A stretch of DNA of 64,000 bases, from contig JADZGD010000003.1 in assembly GCA_020854055.1 (NCBI GenBank), positions 1 through 64,000 on the forward strand, given 5' to 3'. The stretch is from Bryobacterales bacterium (GTDB taxonomy: Bacteria > Acidobacteriota > Terriglobia > Bryobacterales > Bryobacteraceae). Positions 35,327 through 42,411 of this stretch are shown one piece after another (the stretch's first letter is position 1; each line of letters begins with the position of its first letter). The notes beneath the pieces were generated by a model that saw nothing but the letters and a program-made list of their open reading frames with translations, was not told the origin of the DNA and searched no databases. The position numbers and the translations under genes were made by a program.

Positions 35327-35748
35327 TGGATGACTCCTCCAGCGGACGAGTTTGTCTGCGGAATCTTTATCGAACTCTTGTTGTCACCCTTGGTTACTGT
35401 GACCGTAATGAAAAAGCGTCCTTCAACACCGTTTGGACGGAATGTTTCGGCGCTCGCTTCCCCGCCCTCATCGGTCCGCGTGCGGTACTCCCGCTTTCCC
35501 GAAACAAACTCTCCCGAGGGCCCATGCGTCGGTAACGCAAACGTTACATCGGCGCCGGCAATGGGAGCATCATTTCGATCCACAGCCTTGATTTGAGGTG
35601 ACTGCGCACGTTTCTTGACAATATTGTTGATGCTCCCCTCTCCGGAAGTGATAAGGATTCTTATCGATCCTTCGGTAGCTCCGGCGGGGAACACGGTGAA
35701 CGCTGACACTGCCAGCGCCGTTATACAGAGAACGACTCTTTGTTTCAT
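35323..35748 (-). CDS. Small secreted protein with an Ig-like/carboxypeptidase-regulatory-like domain
   Basis: This 141-residue protein has a clear Sec signal peptide (cleavage after GAT or nearby, about residue 25) and one domain in which KAVDRNDAPIAGADVTFALP, RTRTDEGGEASAETFRPN and GRFFITVTV form the strand pattern of Big-1-like or carboxypeptidase-regulatory-like domains. ATG 35748 has a GGAG site seven bases upstream. It is coupled to the Wza-like gene by ATGA, so it may be an accessory of the export machine or a surface protein that binds the glycan. No enzymatic motif is visible. Confidence 0.75.
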   Translation of the reverse strand: MKQRVVLCITALAVSAFTVFPAGATEGSIRILITSGEGSINNIVKKRAQSPQIKAVDRNDAPIAGADVTFALPTHGPSGEFVSGKREYRTRTDEGGEASAETFRPNGVEGRFFITVTVTKGDNKSSIKIPQTNSSAGGVIQ

Positions 35749-35787
35749 TGCACTACTCCAGATTGGCCGCGCTAAGTCGGAACTTGT

Positions 35788-36144
35788 TTACTCTTCACCG
35801 GGTCCCAGCACCCGCCGGATGAGTCCGCTGACGTCGTTCAGCGCCGAATCGATCTCTTTCAGCCTTGAACTCAATGTGGTCAAGTCCCGGGTCAACGACC
35901 CCGAGGAGTCCTTAGGCTGCACGTTGGCGAGAACCGCAGACCTGGCGAAGTCAGAAACGCTCCGCCAGCCTTCTGCTATGCAGAATTCGCGGACCGCTTC
36001 ATACTCGGCATCCGTCATCCGAAAGGTGATGTTCCGTCGGCGAGCCCTTGCGTCCGATAACAAGTGCTTTCTGGTAACCACGCGGTTTGAACTGTTTTCC
36101 GTAAGTCCCACGAGATATGACGGCTTTATGCCGATTTTCTGCAA
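35788..36144 (-). CDS. Small ribbon-helix-helix-like protein with C-terminal coiled coil
   Basis: The frame of up to 118 residues overlaps the UpxY-like gene by 19 bases. RRNITFRMTDAEYEAVREFC followed by GWRSVSDFARSAVL matches the strand-helix-helix layout of Arc/CopG-type DNA-binding proteins. The last 35 residues (LTTLSSRLKEIDSALNDVSGLI) look like a short coiled coil. The start is uncertain: TTG 36144, GTG 36111 and GTG 36081 are all in frame and none has a good ribosome-binding site. Its place directly after the antiterminator gene suggests a regulatory role in this operon, perhaps acting on the dyad at 36979-37006; this is inference. Confidence 0.65.
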   Translation of the reverse strand: MQKIGIKPSYLVGLTENSSNRVVTRKHLLSDARARRRNITFRMTDAEYEAVREFCIAEGWRSVSDFARSAVLANVQPKDSSGSLTRDLTTLSSRLKEIDSALNDVSGLIRRVLGPGEE

Positions 36145-36698
36145 TCGTCAGAAGAGTTCTGCATGGCGTCGGAGCCGGCAGAACCAGCGGATGCGACTGG
36201 CGTGACCCAGTCGCGGTCGATTTCAACAAGAACACATCGTTGAAGAAGAGTCACAGACAACACCAACCGAAGCGTCCTGCGAATTTCCACTACGGTGCCG
36301 TGAAGTCCGGTAAGAGGGCCGTTTGACATGATTACCCTCTGTCCCTTTAGCAACTCGGGCCAAGCCGCGAAAGGCAGCCTCGCCATCTGTGCGCGTTGGA
36401 GGGCTTCAATCTCCGCGGAGTCTACGGTCGCCGGGGCGTTTCCAATCCGGACGACACCCATTACTCCGGGAGACTTGAATACAGGATGAGTGCGTAGGGG
36501 TTCAAACCGGCAAAATAAATAGCCGGGGAACAGAGGCAATTCTACCAGCTTGGTTCGATCAGCCCAGCGATGCCACTCGCGAGATAGAGGAAGAAAGGCT
36601 TCGTAGCCTTCCCGGGCCAGATGCGAGTGTACGCTCTTTTCGTAACGCGATCGAACTTCCAGAGCGTACCAAGAATCCACGGACGTGGGGACACTCAT
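36126..36698 (-). CDS. UpxY/RfaH-type NusG-family transcription antiterminator
   Basis: This is a 190-residue NusG paralogue. The N-terminal NGN domain (DSWYALEVRSRYEKSVHSHL, REWHRWADRTKLVELPLFPGYLFCRF) is followed by a KOW domain (LKGQRVIMSNGPLTGLHGTVVEI, about residues 118-140). Operon-specific members of this family (UpxY in Bacteroides, RfaH in enterics) bind polymerase early in a polysaccharide operon and let it read through pauses and terminators. Here it is the first gene of an operon of more than 36 kb and has a leader of about 240 nt. No good ribosome-binding site precedes ATG 36698. The last 20 residues are Ser/Ala-rich and not conserved in the family. Confidence 0.92.
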   Translation of the reverse strand: MSVPTSVDSWYALEVRSRYEKSVHSHLAREGYEAFLPLSREWHRWADRTKLVELPLFPGYLFCRFEPLRTHPVFKSPGVMGVVRIGNAPATVDSAEIEALQRAQMARLPFAAWPELLKGQRVIMSNGPLTGLHGTVVEIRRTLRLVLSVTLLQRCVLVEIDRDWVTPVASAGSAGSDAMQNSSDDCRKSA

Positions 36699-36756
36699 AA
36701 ATATATAGACTCAGGGGATGAGTTGAGAGAGGGAAGGAGGGAGACTGAGAACCACG

Positions 36757-36772
36757 AAAACCCGAATTCGGG
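36757..36772 (-). terminator. Possible attenuator hairpin in the leader
   Basis: The minus-strand transcript contains the palindrome CCCGAATTCGGG (36761-36772), able to fold as a CCCG/CGGG stem with an AATT loop, directly followed by TTTT (36757-36760). It lies about 170 nt after the predicted transcription start and about 60 nt before the UpxY start codon. The stem is short, so it would be a weak terminator or a pause site. That is the type of element a UpxY protein is expected to overcome. Confidence 0.45.
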
Positions 36773-36945
36773 CGTGCTTCCGCCATAACCACTTACAGGA
36801 CCTTTCCTCTGATTATTGTTTTCGGCGGATGCATGACCGTTCCTGTTGTCGTGTCTGCATCGCCGTGCCACCCCGTGCGCCGTCAAAACTGCTCGGTCCA
36901 GACGAGCTCAACGGGATAGCGAATCACCGACCACGGATATTAGTG

Positions 36946-36973
36946 ATTATACTTAGCCCTCAAAACGTGTCAA
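36946..36973 (-). promoter_or_regulatory. Sigma-70-type promoter of the polysaccharide operon
   Basis: On the minus strand TTGACA (36973 to 36968) and TATAAT (36951 to 36946) are both perfect consensus boxes, separated by 16 bases. Transcription would start near 36939. No other place in the operon upstream of the UpxY gene shows boxes of this quality. A perfect consensus promoter usually needs a repressor or a downstream control step, and both are suggested by the neighbouring dyad and hairpin. Confidence 0.82.
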
Positions 36974-36978
36974 GACTT

Positions 36979-37006
36979 TTAATACATTCGCTGGCGGATG
37001 TATTAA
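36979..37006. promoter_or_regulatory. 28-bp dyad next to the -35 box (putative operator)
   Basis: The arms TTAATACATTCGC (36979-36991) and GCGGATGTATTAA (36994-37006) are inverted copies with one mismatch and a two-base centre. Flanking bases (CAAGACTT and AAGTTTTG) extend the symmetry imperfectly. The dyad ends five bases upstream of the -35 box, a position suited to an activator or a repressor. The two-base centre argues against an RNA hairpin and for a dimeric DNA-binding protein. Confidence 0.75.
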
Positions 37007-37035
37007 GTTTTGCTGCACCGAAAGTACTAAGCGTG

Positions 37036-37350
37036 TTACAATTGTCTAGTATTTTGGTTTACGCTTTCGGCGCCCCTCACACTCTGACGCTGCGCTACTA
37101 CCAGAGTCGTGTCCGGCGCGACCTCGGTCCCGATGTAAATCACGCTTCCGTCACCGACAAGATGCTTCTGTGTTTTTAATGCGATAGAGGAGGATGTTTC
37201 GAGCAATACATCAATACTCTCGACCAGTTCGGCCGGAATCTGCATGACCCACGCCGGCACAACGACACCTTCGTACAATTGCCTGGCCCACGCCGGCGCT
37301 TCGCCGTATTTCCAGATGGTGATCAATGCCTGACCTCTCGGGCCATTCAT
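37036..37350 (-). CDS. Hypothetical protein, 104 residues
   Basis: The frame starts at ATG 37350 and ends just upstream of the dyad and promoter of the polysaccharide operon. The translation (for example WARQLYEGVVVPAWVMQIPA and HLVGDGSVIYIGTEVAP) has a normal protein-like composition with no low-complexity bias. I recognise no family, signal peptide or membrane segment. No clear ribosome-binding site precedes the ATG. It diverges from the PEP-CTERM gene. It could be a regulator or an unrelated small gene, and it may also be a chance frame. Confidence 0.45.
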   Translation of the reverse strand: MNGPRGQALITIWKYGEAPAWARQLYEGVVVPAWVMQIPAELVESIDVLLETSSSIALKTQKHLVGDGSVIYIGTEVAPDTTLVVAQRQSVRGAESVNQNTRQL

Positions 37351-37480
37351 GGGATCAGAGTACCAGTATTAAACCGCGATTTCCCCGGCGAGCGCAACTT
37401 GCTAGTACGAATAGCCGTACGCTCACCATTGCAATTCAACGCGAGCTACGTTATCTTTACAGCCAGTGAGGCACTGTACG

Positions 37481-38116
37481 ATGTCCTTCGGTCGTAACTT
37501 GAAAATTCCGGCGCTGATTGTCTTTTGTGCAGCGTCTGTGTTCGTTTCCACGCCGCTATACGGCACACCGGTGTTTTCGTTTAACACTGGGTACACCGCG
37601 TCCTCCGATATCTGGGCCGTTCCGGACGTCGGATGGGCCTTCACCAGTCCCCTTACCACCGTGATTTCAGGTGTTCAGACAGAATTTTACCAGACTGACG
37701 GCCGGACCGTAACCCTGGAATTCTACTCCGGAATTCCGAACCAGATCGGGAGCAGTCTGCTTGCGCAGGCCCTTTATATTCCGGTCGGCGGTTCTCTCTT
37801 CGGCCCCTCGATCGGCAACGTCTCGCTCACCGCGGGGACAACCTACTTCGTCGGTTTCAAAGGTGTCCAGGGATTGGGCGTCAACTACACCGGTAGTGGC
37901 GATCCGGGCGTCACCGACCTCGCACTCTACTACGATACCGCTCCGCCACCTTATTTCGACAAGCTGCAAACGGGATACTCTACTGGGCGGCCCATTCTGT
38001 CGTTTGAGGGAAGCATGCCGGAAAGTGGCGTCCCGGAACCGGCAGCGGTGTGGTCCACCGCCATTGGCCTCTGTGGATTGTGGCTGGGCCGCCGCCGCTT
38101 GCTGCGCCGCGGCTGA
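37481..38116 (+). CDS. PEP-CTERM sorting domain protein
   Basis: ATG 37481 has GAGG nine bases upstream and gives 211 residues; a GTG at 37466 is also in frame. A Sec signal peptide (about residues 1-28) precedes a beta-rich domain of about 150 residues (for example TVTLEFYSGIPNQIGSSLLA and LTAGTTYFVGFKGVQ). The C-terminus shows VPEPAAVW, a hydrophobic helix and the basic end GRRRLLRRG, the tripartite PEP-CTERM signal recognised by exosortases. No exosortase gene is in the window. Proteins of this type are exported and often linked to exopolysaccharide, which fits the neighbouring operon and the ExeA-like ATPase at 60525-61412. Confidence 0.9.
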   Translation: MSFGRNLKIPALIVFCAASVFVSTPLYGTPVFSFNTGYTASSDIWAVPDVGWAFTSPLTTVISGVQTEFYQTDGRTVTLEFYSGIPNQIGSSLLAQALYIPVGGSLFGPSIGNVSLTAGTTYFVGFKGVQGLGVNYTGSGDPGVTDLALYYDTAPPPYFDKLQTGYSTGRPILSFEGSMPESGVPEPAAVWSTAIGLCGLWLGRRRLLRRG

Positions 38117-38162
38117 CCTGAACTGAACAGGGGCGACGAAAGACGAAGGTGCTGCGGCCAGG

Positions 38163-38179
38163 CTCAGGGCGCTCCTGAG
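38163..38179 (+). terminator. Hairpin downstream of the PEP-CTERM gene
   Basis: CTCAGG and CCTGAG form a six-base stem with a five-base loop about 45 bases after the stop codon. No T-run follows, so intrinsic termination is doubtful; the hairpin may only protect the transcript end. Confidence 0.25.
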
Positions 38180-38301
38180 TCAAAGTGTCCGTTTGCATCT
38201 TCGCGCCCCACGTCCCGCGCAGTCCGCTACCCTTTCCCTTGACGCCGCCCGTGATCGGATAATCTTGATAGTAGATTCATTCGAGGGGCTAAACCGTCTG
38301 C

Positions 38302-39153
38302 ATGAAGCGCATTCTGATCCTCTGCACAGGAAATTCAGCACGGAGCCAGATGGCCGAAGGCTGGCTTCGTTCTTTTGATTCCGAACTCGAAATCCGCTCG
38401 GCGGGCACGGAACCAGCCGCCTCTGTACACGCGGCGGCCGTGGCGGCGATGGCGGAGGTGGGTATCGACATTTCATCTGCCACCCCCACCAGCGTAAGCC
38501 AGTTCATAGACCAAGACTTCGATTGGCTGATCACCGTTTGCGAACAGGCCCGCACCGCCTGCCCCGCTCTTGCCGGCAGCGTGGCGCAGCGTATTCACTT
38601 CGGGTTCGATGACCCGGCGGCGGTTCACGGCACCCCCGAGCAGGTGCGCCAGGCATTCCGTCGCGTCCGCGACCAGATCCGCATCCAACTGCAGCGTTTC
38701 TACCGTGAGAAATTGGGGCCGCTGCTGCGTGACGCTCTGCCCCAGGACCTGCAACCGGTTCGCGCGCTGCTGCAGGTGTGCGGCCTTCTCGAAAACGACT
38801 TCGAGCGACAGTTCGGACCCGGCTGGACCGTCGTGATTCGAGGCGATGTGCCCGTAGGTGCCGCCTGCATCGATACCTACGGCCGTTTCGGCCTGCTGCG
38901 TTCCGTGGTGGTCGCCGGCGCCCATCAGCGCCGGGGACTGGGTCAACTGCTCGTCCGCAATCGCATTGACTGGGCACGCGAACGCGGAATCGATTCACTC
39001 TTCCTCGCTACTGCCACCGCCGTCGATTTTTTCGCTCGCAATGGTTTTCGCGAGGTGCCCCGCCTCGCTGTACCGATCGAAATTCGTACCTTGCCCAAAT
39101 TTGAAGGCAGCGAGACGGACAACTCCACCGTTATGGAGTTCCGAATCCGATAA
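38302..39153 (+). CDS. Arsenate reductase (LMW phosphatase type) fused to a GNAT acetyltransferase (ArsN2-like)
   Basis: Residues 1-135 match the thioredoxin-coupled ArsC family. The P-loop LCTGNSARSQ holds the nucleophile Cys8, and TVCEQARTACPAL holds Cys80 and Cys87, the pair that relays the disulfide. Residues 150-283 form a GNAT domain (LQPVRALLQVCGLLENDFERQF, then LRSVVVAGAHQRRGLGQLLV as the acetyl-CoA loop) similar to ArsN2-type proteins of arsenic operons. The fused protein would reduce arsenate and modify an arsenic species or related target. No other ars genes are seen nearby. Both active sites look complete. The coupling of the two steps is inference. Confidence 0.88.
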   Translation: MKRILILCTGNSARSQMAEGWLRSFDSELEIRSAGTEPAASVHAAAVAAMAEVGIDISSATPTSVSQFIDQDFDWLITVCEQARTACPALAGSVAQRIHFGFDDPAAVHGTPEQVRQAFRRVRDQIRIQLQRFYREKLGPLLRDALPQDLQPVRALLQVCGLLENDFERQFGPGWTVVIRGDVPVGAACIDTYGRFGLLRSVVVAGAHQRRGLGQLLVRNRIDWARERGIDSLFLATATAVDFFARNGFREVPRLAVPIEIRTLPKFEGSETDNSTVMEFRIR

Positions 39154-39417
39154 TTGAATCGCCACCGGCACTCCCACCGCATCGGTGCGCGCGGTATCAA
39201 CGGTCCTATGCCCTGGAATGCCTGGGAGGTATCACCAGAATAGATCAGCCAGTACTCCCCGTCGTCGTGGATCGGAAGCGGTGCAAAAACATGGGGACCG
39301 GATCGAACGGATCAACCACGGGACTTCAATTCGTGCCCGCACCGGCCGGGAAGTAGACTGGGGATAAATACCAGCGAGGGCGGCCCTGCCGGCGCCGCTT
39401 CGCTCAAGGAGAGATCG
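39154..39417. other. Intergenic stretch, nothing recognised
   Basis: This 264-base gap between the ArsC fusion and the GH127 gene holds only a ribosome-binding site (AAGGAGAG, 39406-39413) for the downstream gene. I see no repeat, RNA gene or convincing reading frame. Confidence 0.5.
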
Positions 39418-41853
39418 ATGAGCCAGCAGCCGTGGTTGCCATTTAATAGACGCGGTTTTCTCAAAACCGGCTTTGCTGCCGCCTGGCGGGACGGAACTGC
39501 CGCCGGCGATGTCCAGACCACGCCTGCCCTGCCGTCCCAAGCCGGCCGGATGGCCTTCTCGCCCGCCACCTGGTACCGCCCTTATATTTCAAAAATGGTG
39601 CGCGATCCCGGTGCGCTCTGTTGGGTGCAGATTGATCTCGGCATGGCGCGTGAGATCCAGGCCGTCCGCCTGTATCCGGCCTTCCACCTCGGCGGAAAGA
39701 ATATGAGCGGTTTTGGATTCCCCGTCCGTTTTCGAATCGAAGGCGGCGCCGGCGCTTCGCTCTCCCATCCCACCCTGCTGGTTGACTCCACGGCCGCCGA
39801 CTCACCGAACCCCGCAGACCGCATACAGCAGTATCCGGTTCCCTCGGCCCGCGTTCGTTACATCCGGCTCACCGCCACCCGCCTGCGCCCTTCCCGTGAT
39901 GGGATTGGGTATTCGCTGGCGCTTTCGAAAATCGAAGTAGTGTCGGAGGGACGAGACGTTGCCGCCGGATGCCCCGTTACGGCCGATCCGGTGTCGGCGC
40001 AGCCGGCCGATCTGGCGCAACTCACTCGCGCGCCGCGACCGATGGGGGAAGGCATCATCACCGACAATCCCGGCAACGTCACGCCAGCCGGTGAATGGAA
40101 GCCGGCGGAATACCGGGCATCGGCCCCGCTCACCGGCGTGACGCTGACCGGAAAGCTGTTCCGCGCCGCCATGGAGAAGAACATCGGCTATCTGCTCGGT
40201 GCCTTCTCTATTGATGAAATGCTGCGTCCGTTTCGCCAGCGCGCCGGAAAGCCGGCGCAAAGCGGCCTTCGCCCGCCGGTCCCATTCTGGGACACCGAAC
40301 TGCCCGGCTCCAGTGCGGGCCGTTTCCTCATGGGCGCCGCCGGCACCCTGCGATGGATCGAGCACGCCCACTTGCGCCGCGCACTGAACGAACTGATTGA
40401 CGGCATCGAGGATTGCCGCGCTCCGAACGGCTACATCATGGCCTACCCGGAAGAGGAGATCTTCGATTCCGAGCGCGCCGCCTACACCCGCGCCTGGCTC
40501 ACCCACGGCCTCATCGAAGCGGGCTATACCGGCAACCCCAAGGCTTTCGCCCTGCTACGTGGCTACTATGACTGGTATGATTCCTGCCCCTACCTGCCGA
40601 AACTGCTTCGTGGCGCCGCCCAGGGTGTGCAGGGAATGGTGGCCAATACCCGAATGTATTTCACTCCCGCCGGTAAGCGCGAGGACATTCAGGTACTCCA
40701 GCGCTACTTTCAGGAGAACTACTGGCTGGCCGGTCTCGCCGCCCGCAATACGGATCTAATCTGGCAGTATCCCTACGACCGCCCGCACAATTACCTGATC
40801 ACCGTTTTTGAAGCATATCTGGATCTGTACCGCGCCACTGGCGACCATCGTTACCTCAAAGCGATGCAGGGCGCCTGGGATCTGTTTCACGGCAATTGGG
40901 AACACACCGGCGGCTCCATCGCCATCACCGAATTCGGCCAATTCCCGCCCAAGTCTTACCGCCTGGAGGCACAGGAGCCCTTCTGCGAGACCGGAGAAAC
41001 CTGCGGCAGCGTTTTCTGGGTGAAGTTCAACCAGCGCTTCCAGTCTCTGTTTCCCGATCGGGAGAAGTACACCGCCGAAATCGAGAAGTCGATTTACAAC
41101 GTCGGGCTGGCCAATCAGGTCATGTCGTACGGCATCATTTATCACGCCCGGCTGGTAGGCCGGAAGGGCGATCTCCCCGTTCCGCTCTGCACCAACTCCT
41201 GTTGCGAGGGCCAGGGAACCCGCCTGCTCGGGTCGTTACCGGAATACATCTACTCGCTGGCCGCCGATGGCATCTGGGTCAATCTCTACGAGCCCTCCAC
41301 CATTCAATGGAACCATCCCGGCGGCCGGATGACGCTGGCCATGACAGGCGGCTTCCCGTTCGATCCGGATGTAACGCTGAAGGTCTCTGCCCAGAGCCCG
41401 GCGCCGGCTCGCATTCGCGTGCGGGTCCCCGGTTGGGCTGCCCGGCCGGTAGCCATCTCGGTAAATGGAACGCCTGAAATTACGGCTCAACCCGGTACGT
41501 ACGCCGTTCTCGATCGCCGCTGGGTATCGGGCGATGCCATCACCTTCACCCTGCCCATGGAACTTCGCCTCGCCCGGTACGGCGGCATCGACAAAGTCGA
41601 GGGCCATGAGCGCTTCGCCATCGAGTACGGTCCGGTGCTGTTGGCGCTGGTTGGTTCCGATAACGCCATGCTGAAGGTTCGTGGTTCCCGGGAATACACC
41701 GGCATCCTGCGGCAGTTGAAGCCGGACCCGGACCGGCCGCTTCAGTTCACCATCGACGGCCACCCGGAGTACCGTTACAAACCATACTGGCAGGTCCTCA
41801 GCGAGGCCTTCACCTGCTATCCGGTAATCGACTGTGGTGAGATAAGAGCGTGA
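39418..41853 (+). CDS. Glycoside hydrolase family 127-like enzyme (DUF1680) with N-terminal discoidin-like domain
   Basis: The 811-residue protein begins with a twin-arginine type leader (RRGFLKTGFAAA). Residues about 45-180 form a beta-sandwich resembling F5/8 type C (discoidin) domains (ALCWVQIDLGMAREIQAVRL, VRYIRLTATRLRP). The rest matches DUF1680, an (alpha/alpha)6 barrel fold. The metal and nucleophile residues known from bifidobacterial beta-L-arabinofuranosidase appear conserved: E527 and C529 in GETCGS, and C595-C596 in NSCCEGQG. It is therefore predicted to cleave beta-L-arabinofuranosides or related sugars outside the cytoplasm, using a zinc-bound cysteine. AAGGAGAG precedes the ATG. 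The next gene starts within its stop codon (TGATG). Confidence 0.87.
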   Translation: MSQQPWLPFNRRGFLKTGFAAAWRDGTAAGDVQTTPALPSQAGRMAFSPATWYRPYISKMVRDPGALCWVQIDLGMAREIQAVRLYPAFHLGGKNMSGFGFPVRFRIEGGAGASLSHPTLLVDSTAADSPNPADRIQQYPVPSARVRYIRLTATRLRPSRDGIGYSLALSKIEVVSEGRDVAAGCPVTADPVSAQPADLAQLTRAPRPMGEGIITDNPGNVTPAGEWKPAEYRASAPLTGVTLTGKLFRAAMEKNIGYLLGAFSIDEMLRPFRQRAGKPAQSGLRPPVPFWDTELPGSSAGRFLMGAAGTLRWIEHAHLRRALNELIDGIEDCRAPNGYIMAYPEEEIFDSERAAYTRAWLTHGLIEAGYTGNPKAFALLRGYYDWYDSCPYLPKLLRGAAQGVQGMVANTRMYFTPAGKREDIQVLQRYFQENYWLAGLAARNTDLIWQYPYDRPHNYLITVFEAYLDLYRATGDHRYLKAMQGAWDLFHGNWEHTGGSIAITEFGQFPPKSYRLEAQEPFCETGETCGSVFWVKFNQRFQSLFPDREKYTAEIEKSIYNVGLANQVMSYGIIYHARLVGRKGDLPVPLCTNSCCEGQGTRLLGSLPEYIYSLAADGIWVNLYEPSTIQWNHPGGRMTLAMTGGFPFDPDVTLKVSAQSPAPARIRVRVPGWAARPVAISVNGTPEITAQPGTYAVLDRRWVSGDAITFTLPMELRLARYGGIDKVEGHERFAIEYGPVLLALVGSDNAMLKVRGSREYTGILRQLKPDPDRPLQFTIDGHPEYRYKPYWQVLSEAFTCYPVIDCGEIRA

Positions 41854-42377
41854 TGTTATCGGGGACGTTCGCCTTTCCTGGCGTCGCGCGGGCATTGCCA
41901 TTCTGGGCCCCGGCGGCAGGCTCCACCCTGGGGCTGTTCGCCGTGCTCGCCTGGCGTGTGCACGAGACCAGCCGCGCCGTTTCAGCTAGAAAAATTGTCC
42001 TGCCCCCGCTGGGGATGGCCACCGGATTGGCGATGTTCGCGCTCAGGGCCTTCCGAGTTCCATGGCATTGGGCCGGGTCGGCGCTGCTATTGGGTGCGAT
42101 CGTGCTGGCCTATCCGCTGGTGCGCACAACCCGCCTGGAGCGTCGCGGACAAGACGTCATCCTGCACCGCTCCAAGGCGCTGTTTGCGGTGATCCTGGGA
42201 CTGGCGGCGATTCGATTTGCCGCCCGCGGCTACCTTGATTCGATACTTTCCACCGGGCAGACCGCGTCCTTGGCGTATCTTCTCGCCTTCGGAATGATTG
42301 TGCGCTGGCGAGTACAGATGCTGCGGGATTACCGGCTTCTCACCAGCGGCAGGGAACAGACGCCGGCCGCCCCTTAA
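41853..42377 (+). CDS. CcdC-like membrane protein
   Basis: ATG 41853 lies in the TGATG overlap with the GH127 gene and gives 174 residues. The protein has four to five membrane segments. The C-terminal half (VRTTRLERRGQDVILHRSKA, LGLAAIRFAARGYLD and LAFGMIVRWRVQMLRDY) resembles the CcdC family found beside cytochrome c biogenesis genes in Gram-positive bacteria. No cytochrome maturation genes are nearby, so its role here is unclear. Coupling to a glycoside hydrolase is unusual and may be accidental. Confidence 0.7.
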   Translation: MLSGTFAFPGVARALPFWAPAAGSTLGLFAVLAWRVHETSRAVSARKIVLPPLGMATGLAMFALRAFRVPWHWAGSALLLGAIVLAYPLVRTTRLERRGQDVILHRSKALFAVILGLAAIRFAARGYLDSILSTGQTASLAYLLAFGMIVRWRVQMLRDYRLLTSGREQTPAAP

Positions 42378-42411
42378 AAGGGGTGAAAGAATGATTCCAA
42401 GCCGTTGAGGT

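Larger units (their letters stand above)
36699..37035 (-). promoter_or_regulatory. Leader and control region of the polysaccharide operon
   Basis: This 337-base stretch has no convincing gene. Read on the minus strand it contains, in order, a dyad, a consensus promoter, a leader of about 240 nt with a GC-rich hairpin followed by T4, and a 30-base pyrimidine-rich tract (36718-36749) before the UpxY-like start. A 63-codon frame (36886 to 36695, TTG start) ends exactly on the UpxY start as ATGA and could be a coupled leader peptide, but it has no ribosome-binding site or recognisable domain. Confidence 0.7.

Noticed and set aside
36829-37179. 116-codon plus-strand frame over the control region
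   Set aside because: It runs through the promoter and dyad, has no ribosome-binding site and a mixed composition; the minus-strand signals explain the region better.
37384-37480. Possible promoter boxes (TTGCAA and TATCTT) for the PEP-CTERM gene
   Set aside because: The -10 match is weak and the pair is no better than chance, so I did not annotate it.
38302-38720. ArsC domain read as a protein tyrosine phosphatase for the Wzc-like kinase
   Set aside because: The Cys80/Cys87 relay pair and the fused ArsN2-like domain point to arsenate reduction; tyrosine phosphatases of capsule loci lack this pair.
39185-39367. 60-codon plus-strand frame in the gap before the GH127 gene
   Set aside because: It is Arg-rich, has no ribosome-binding site and no similarity I can recognise.
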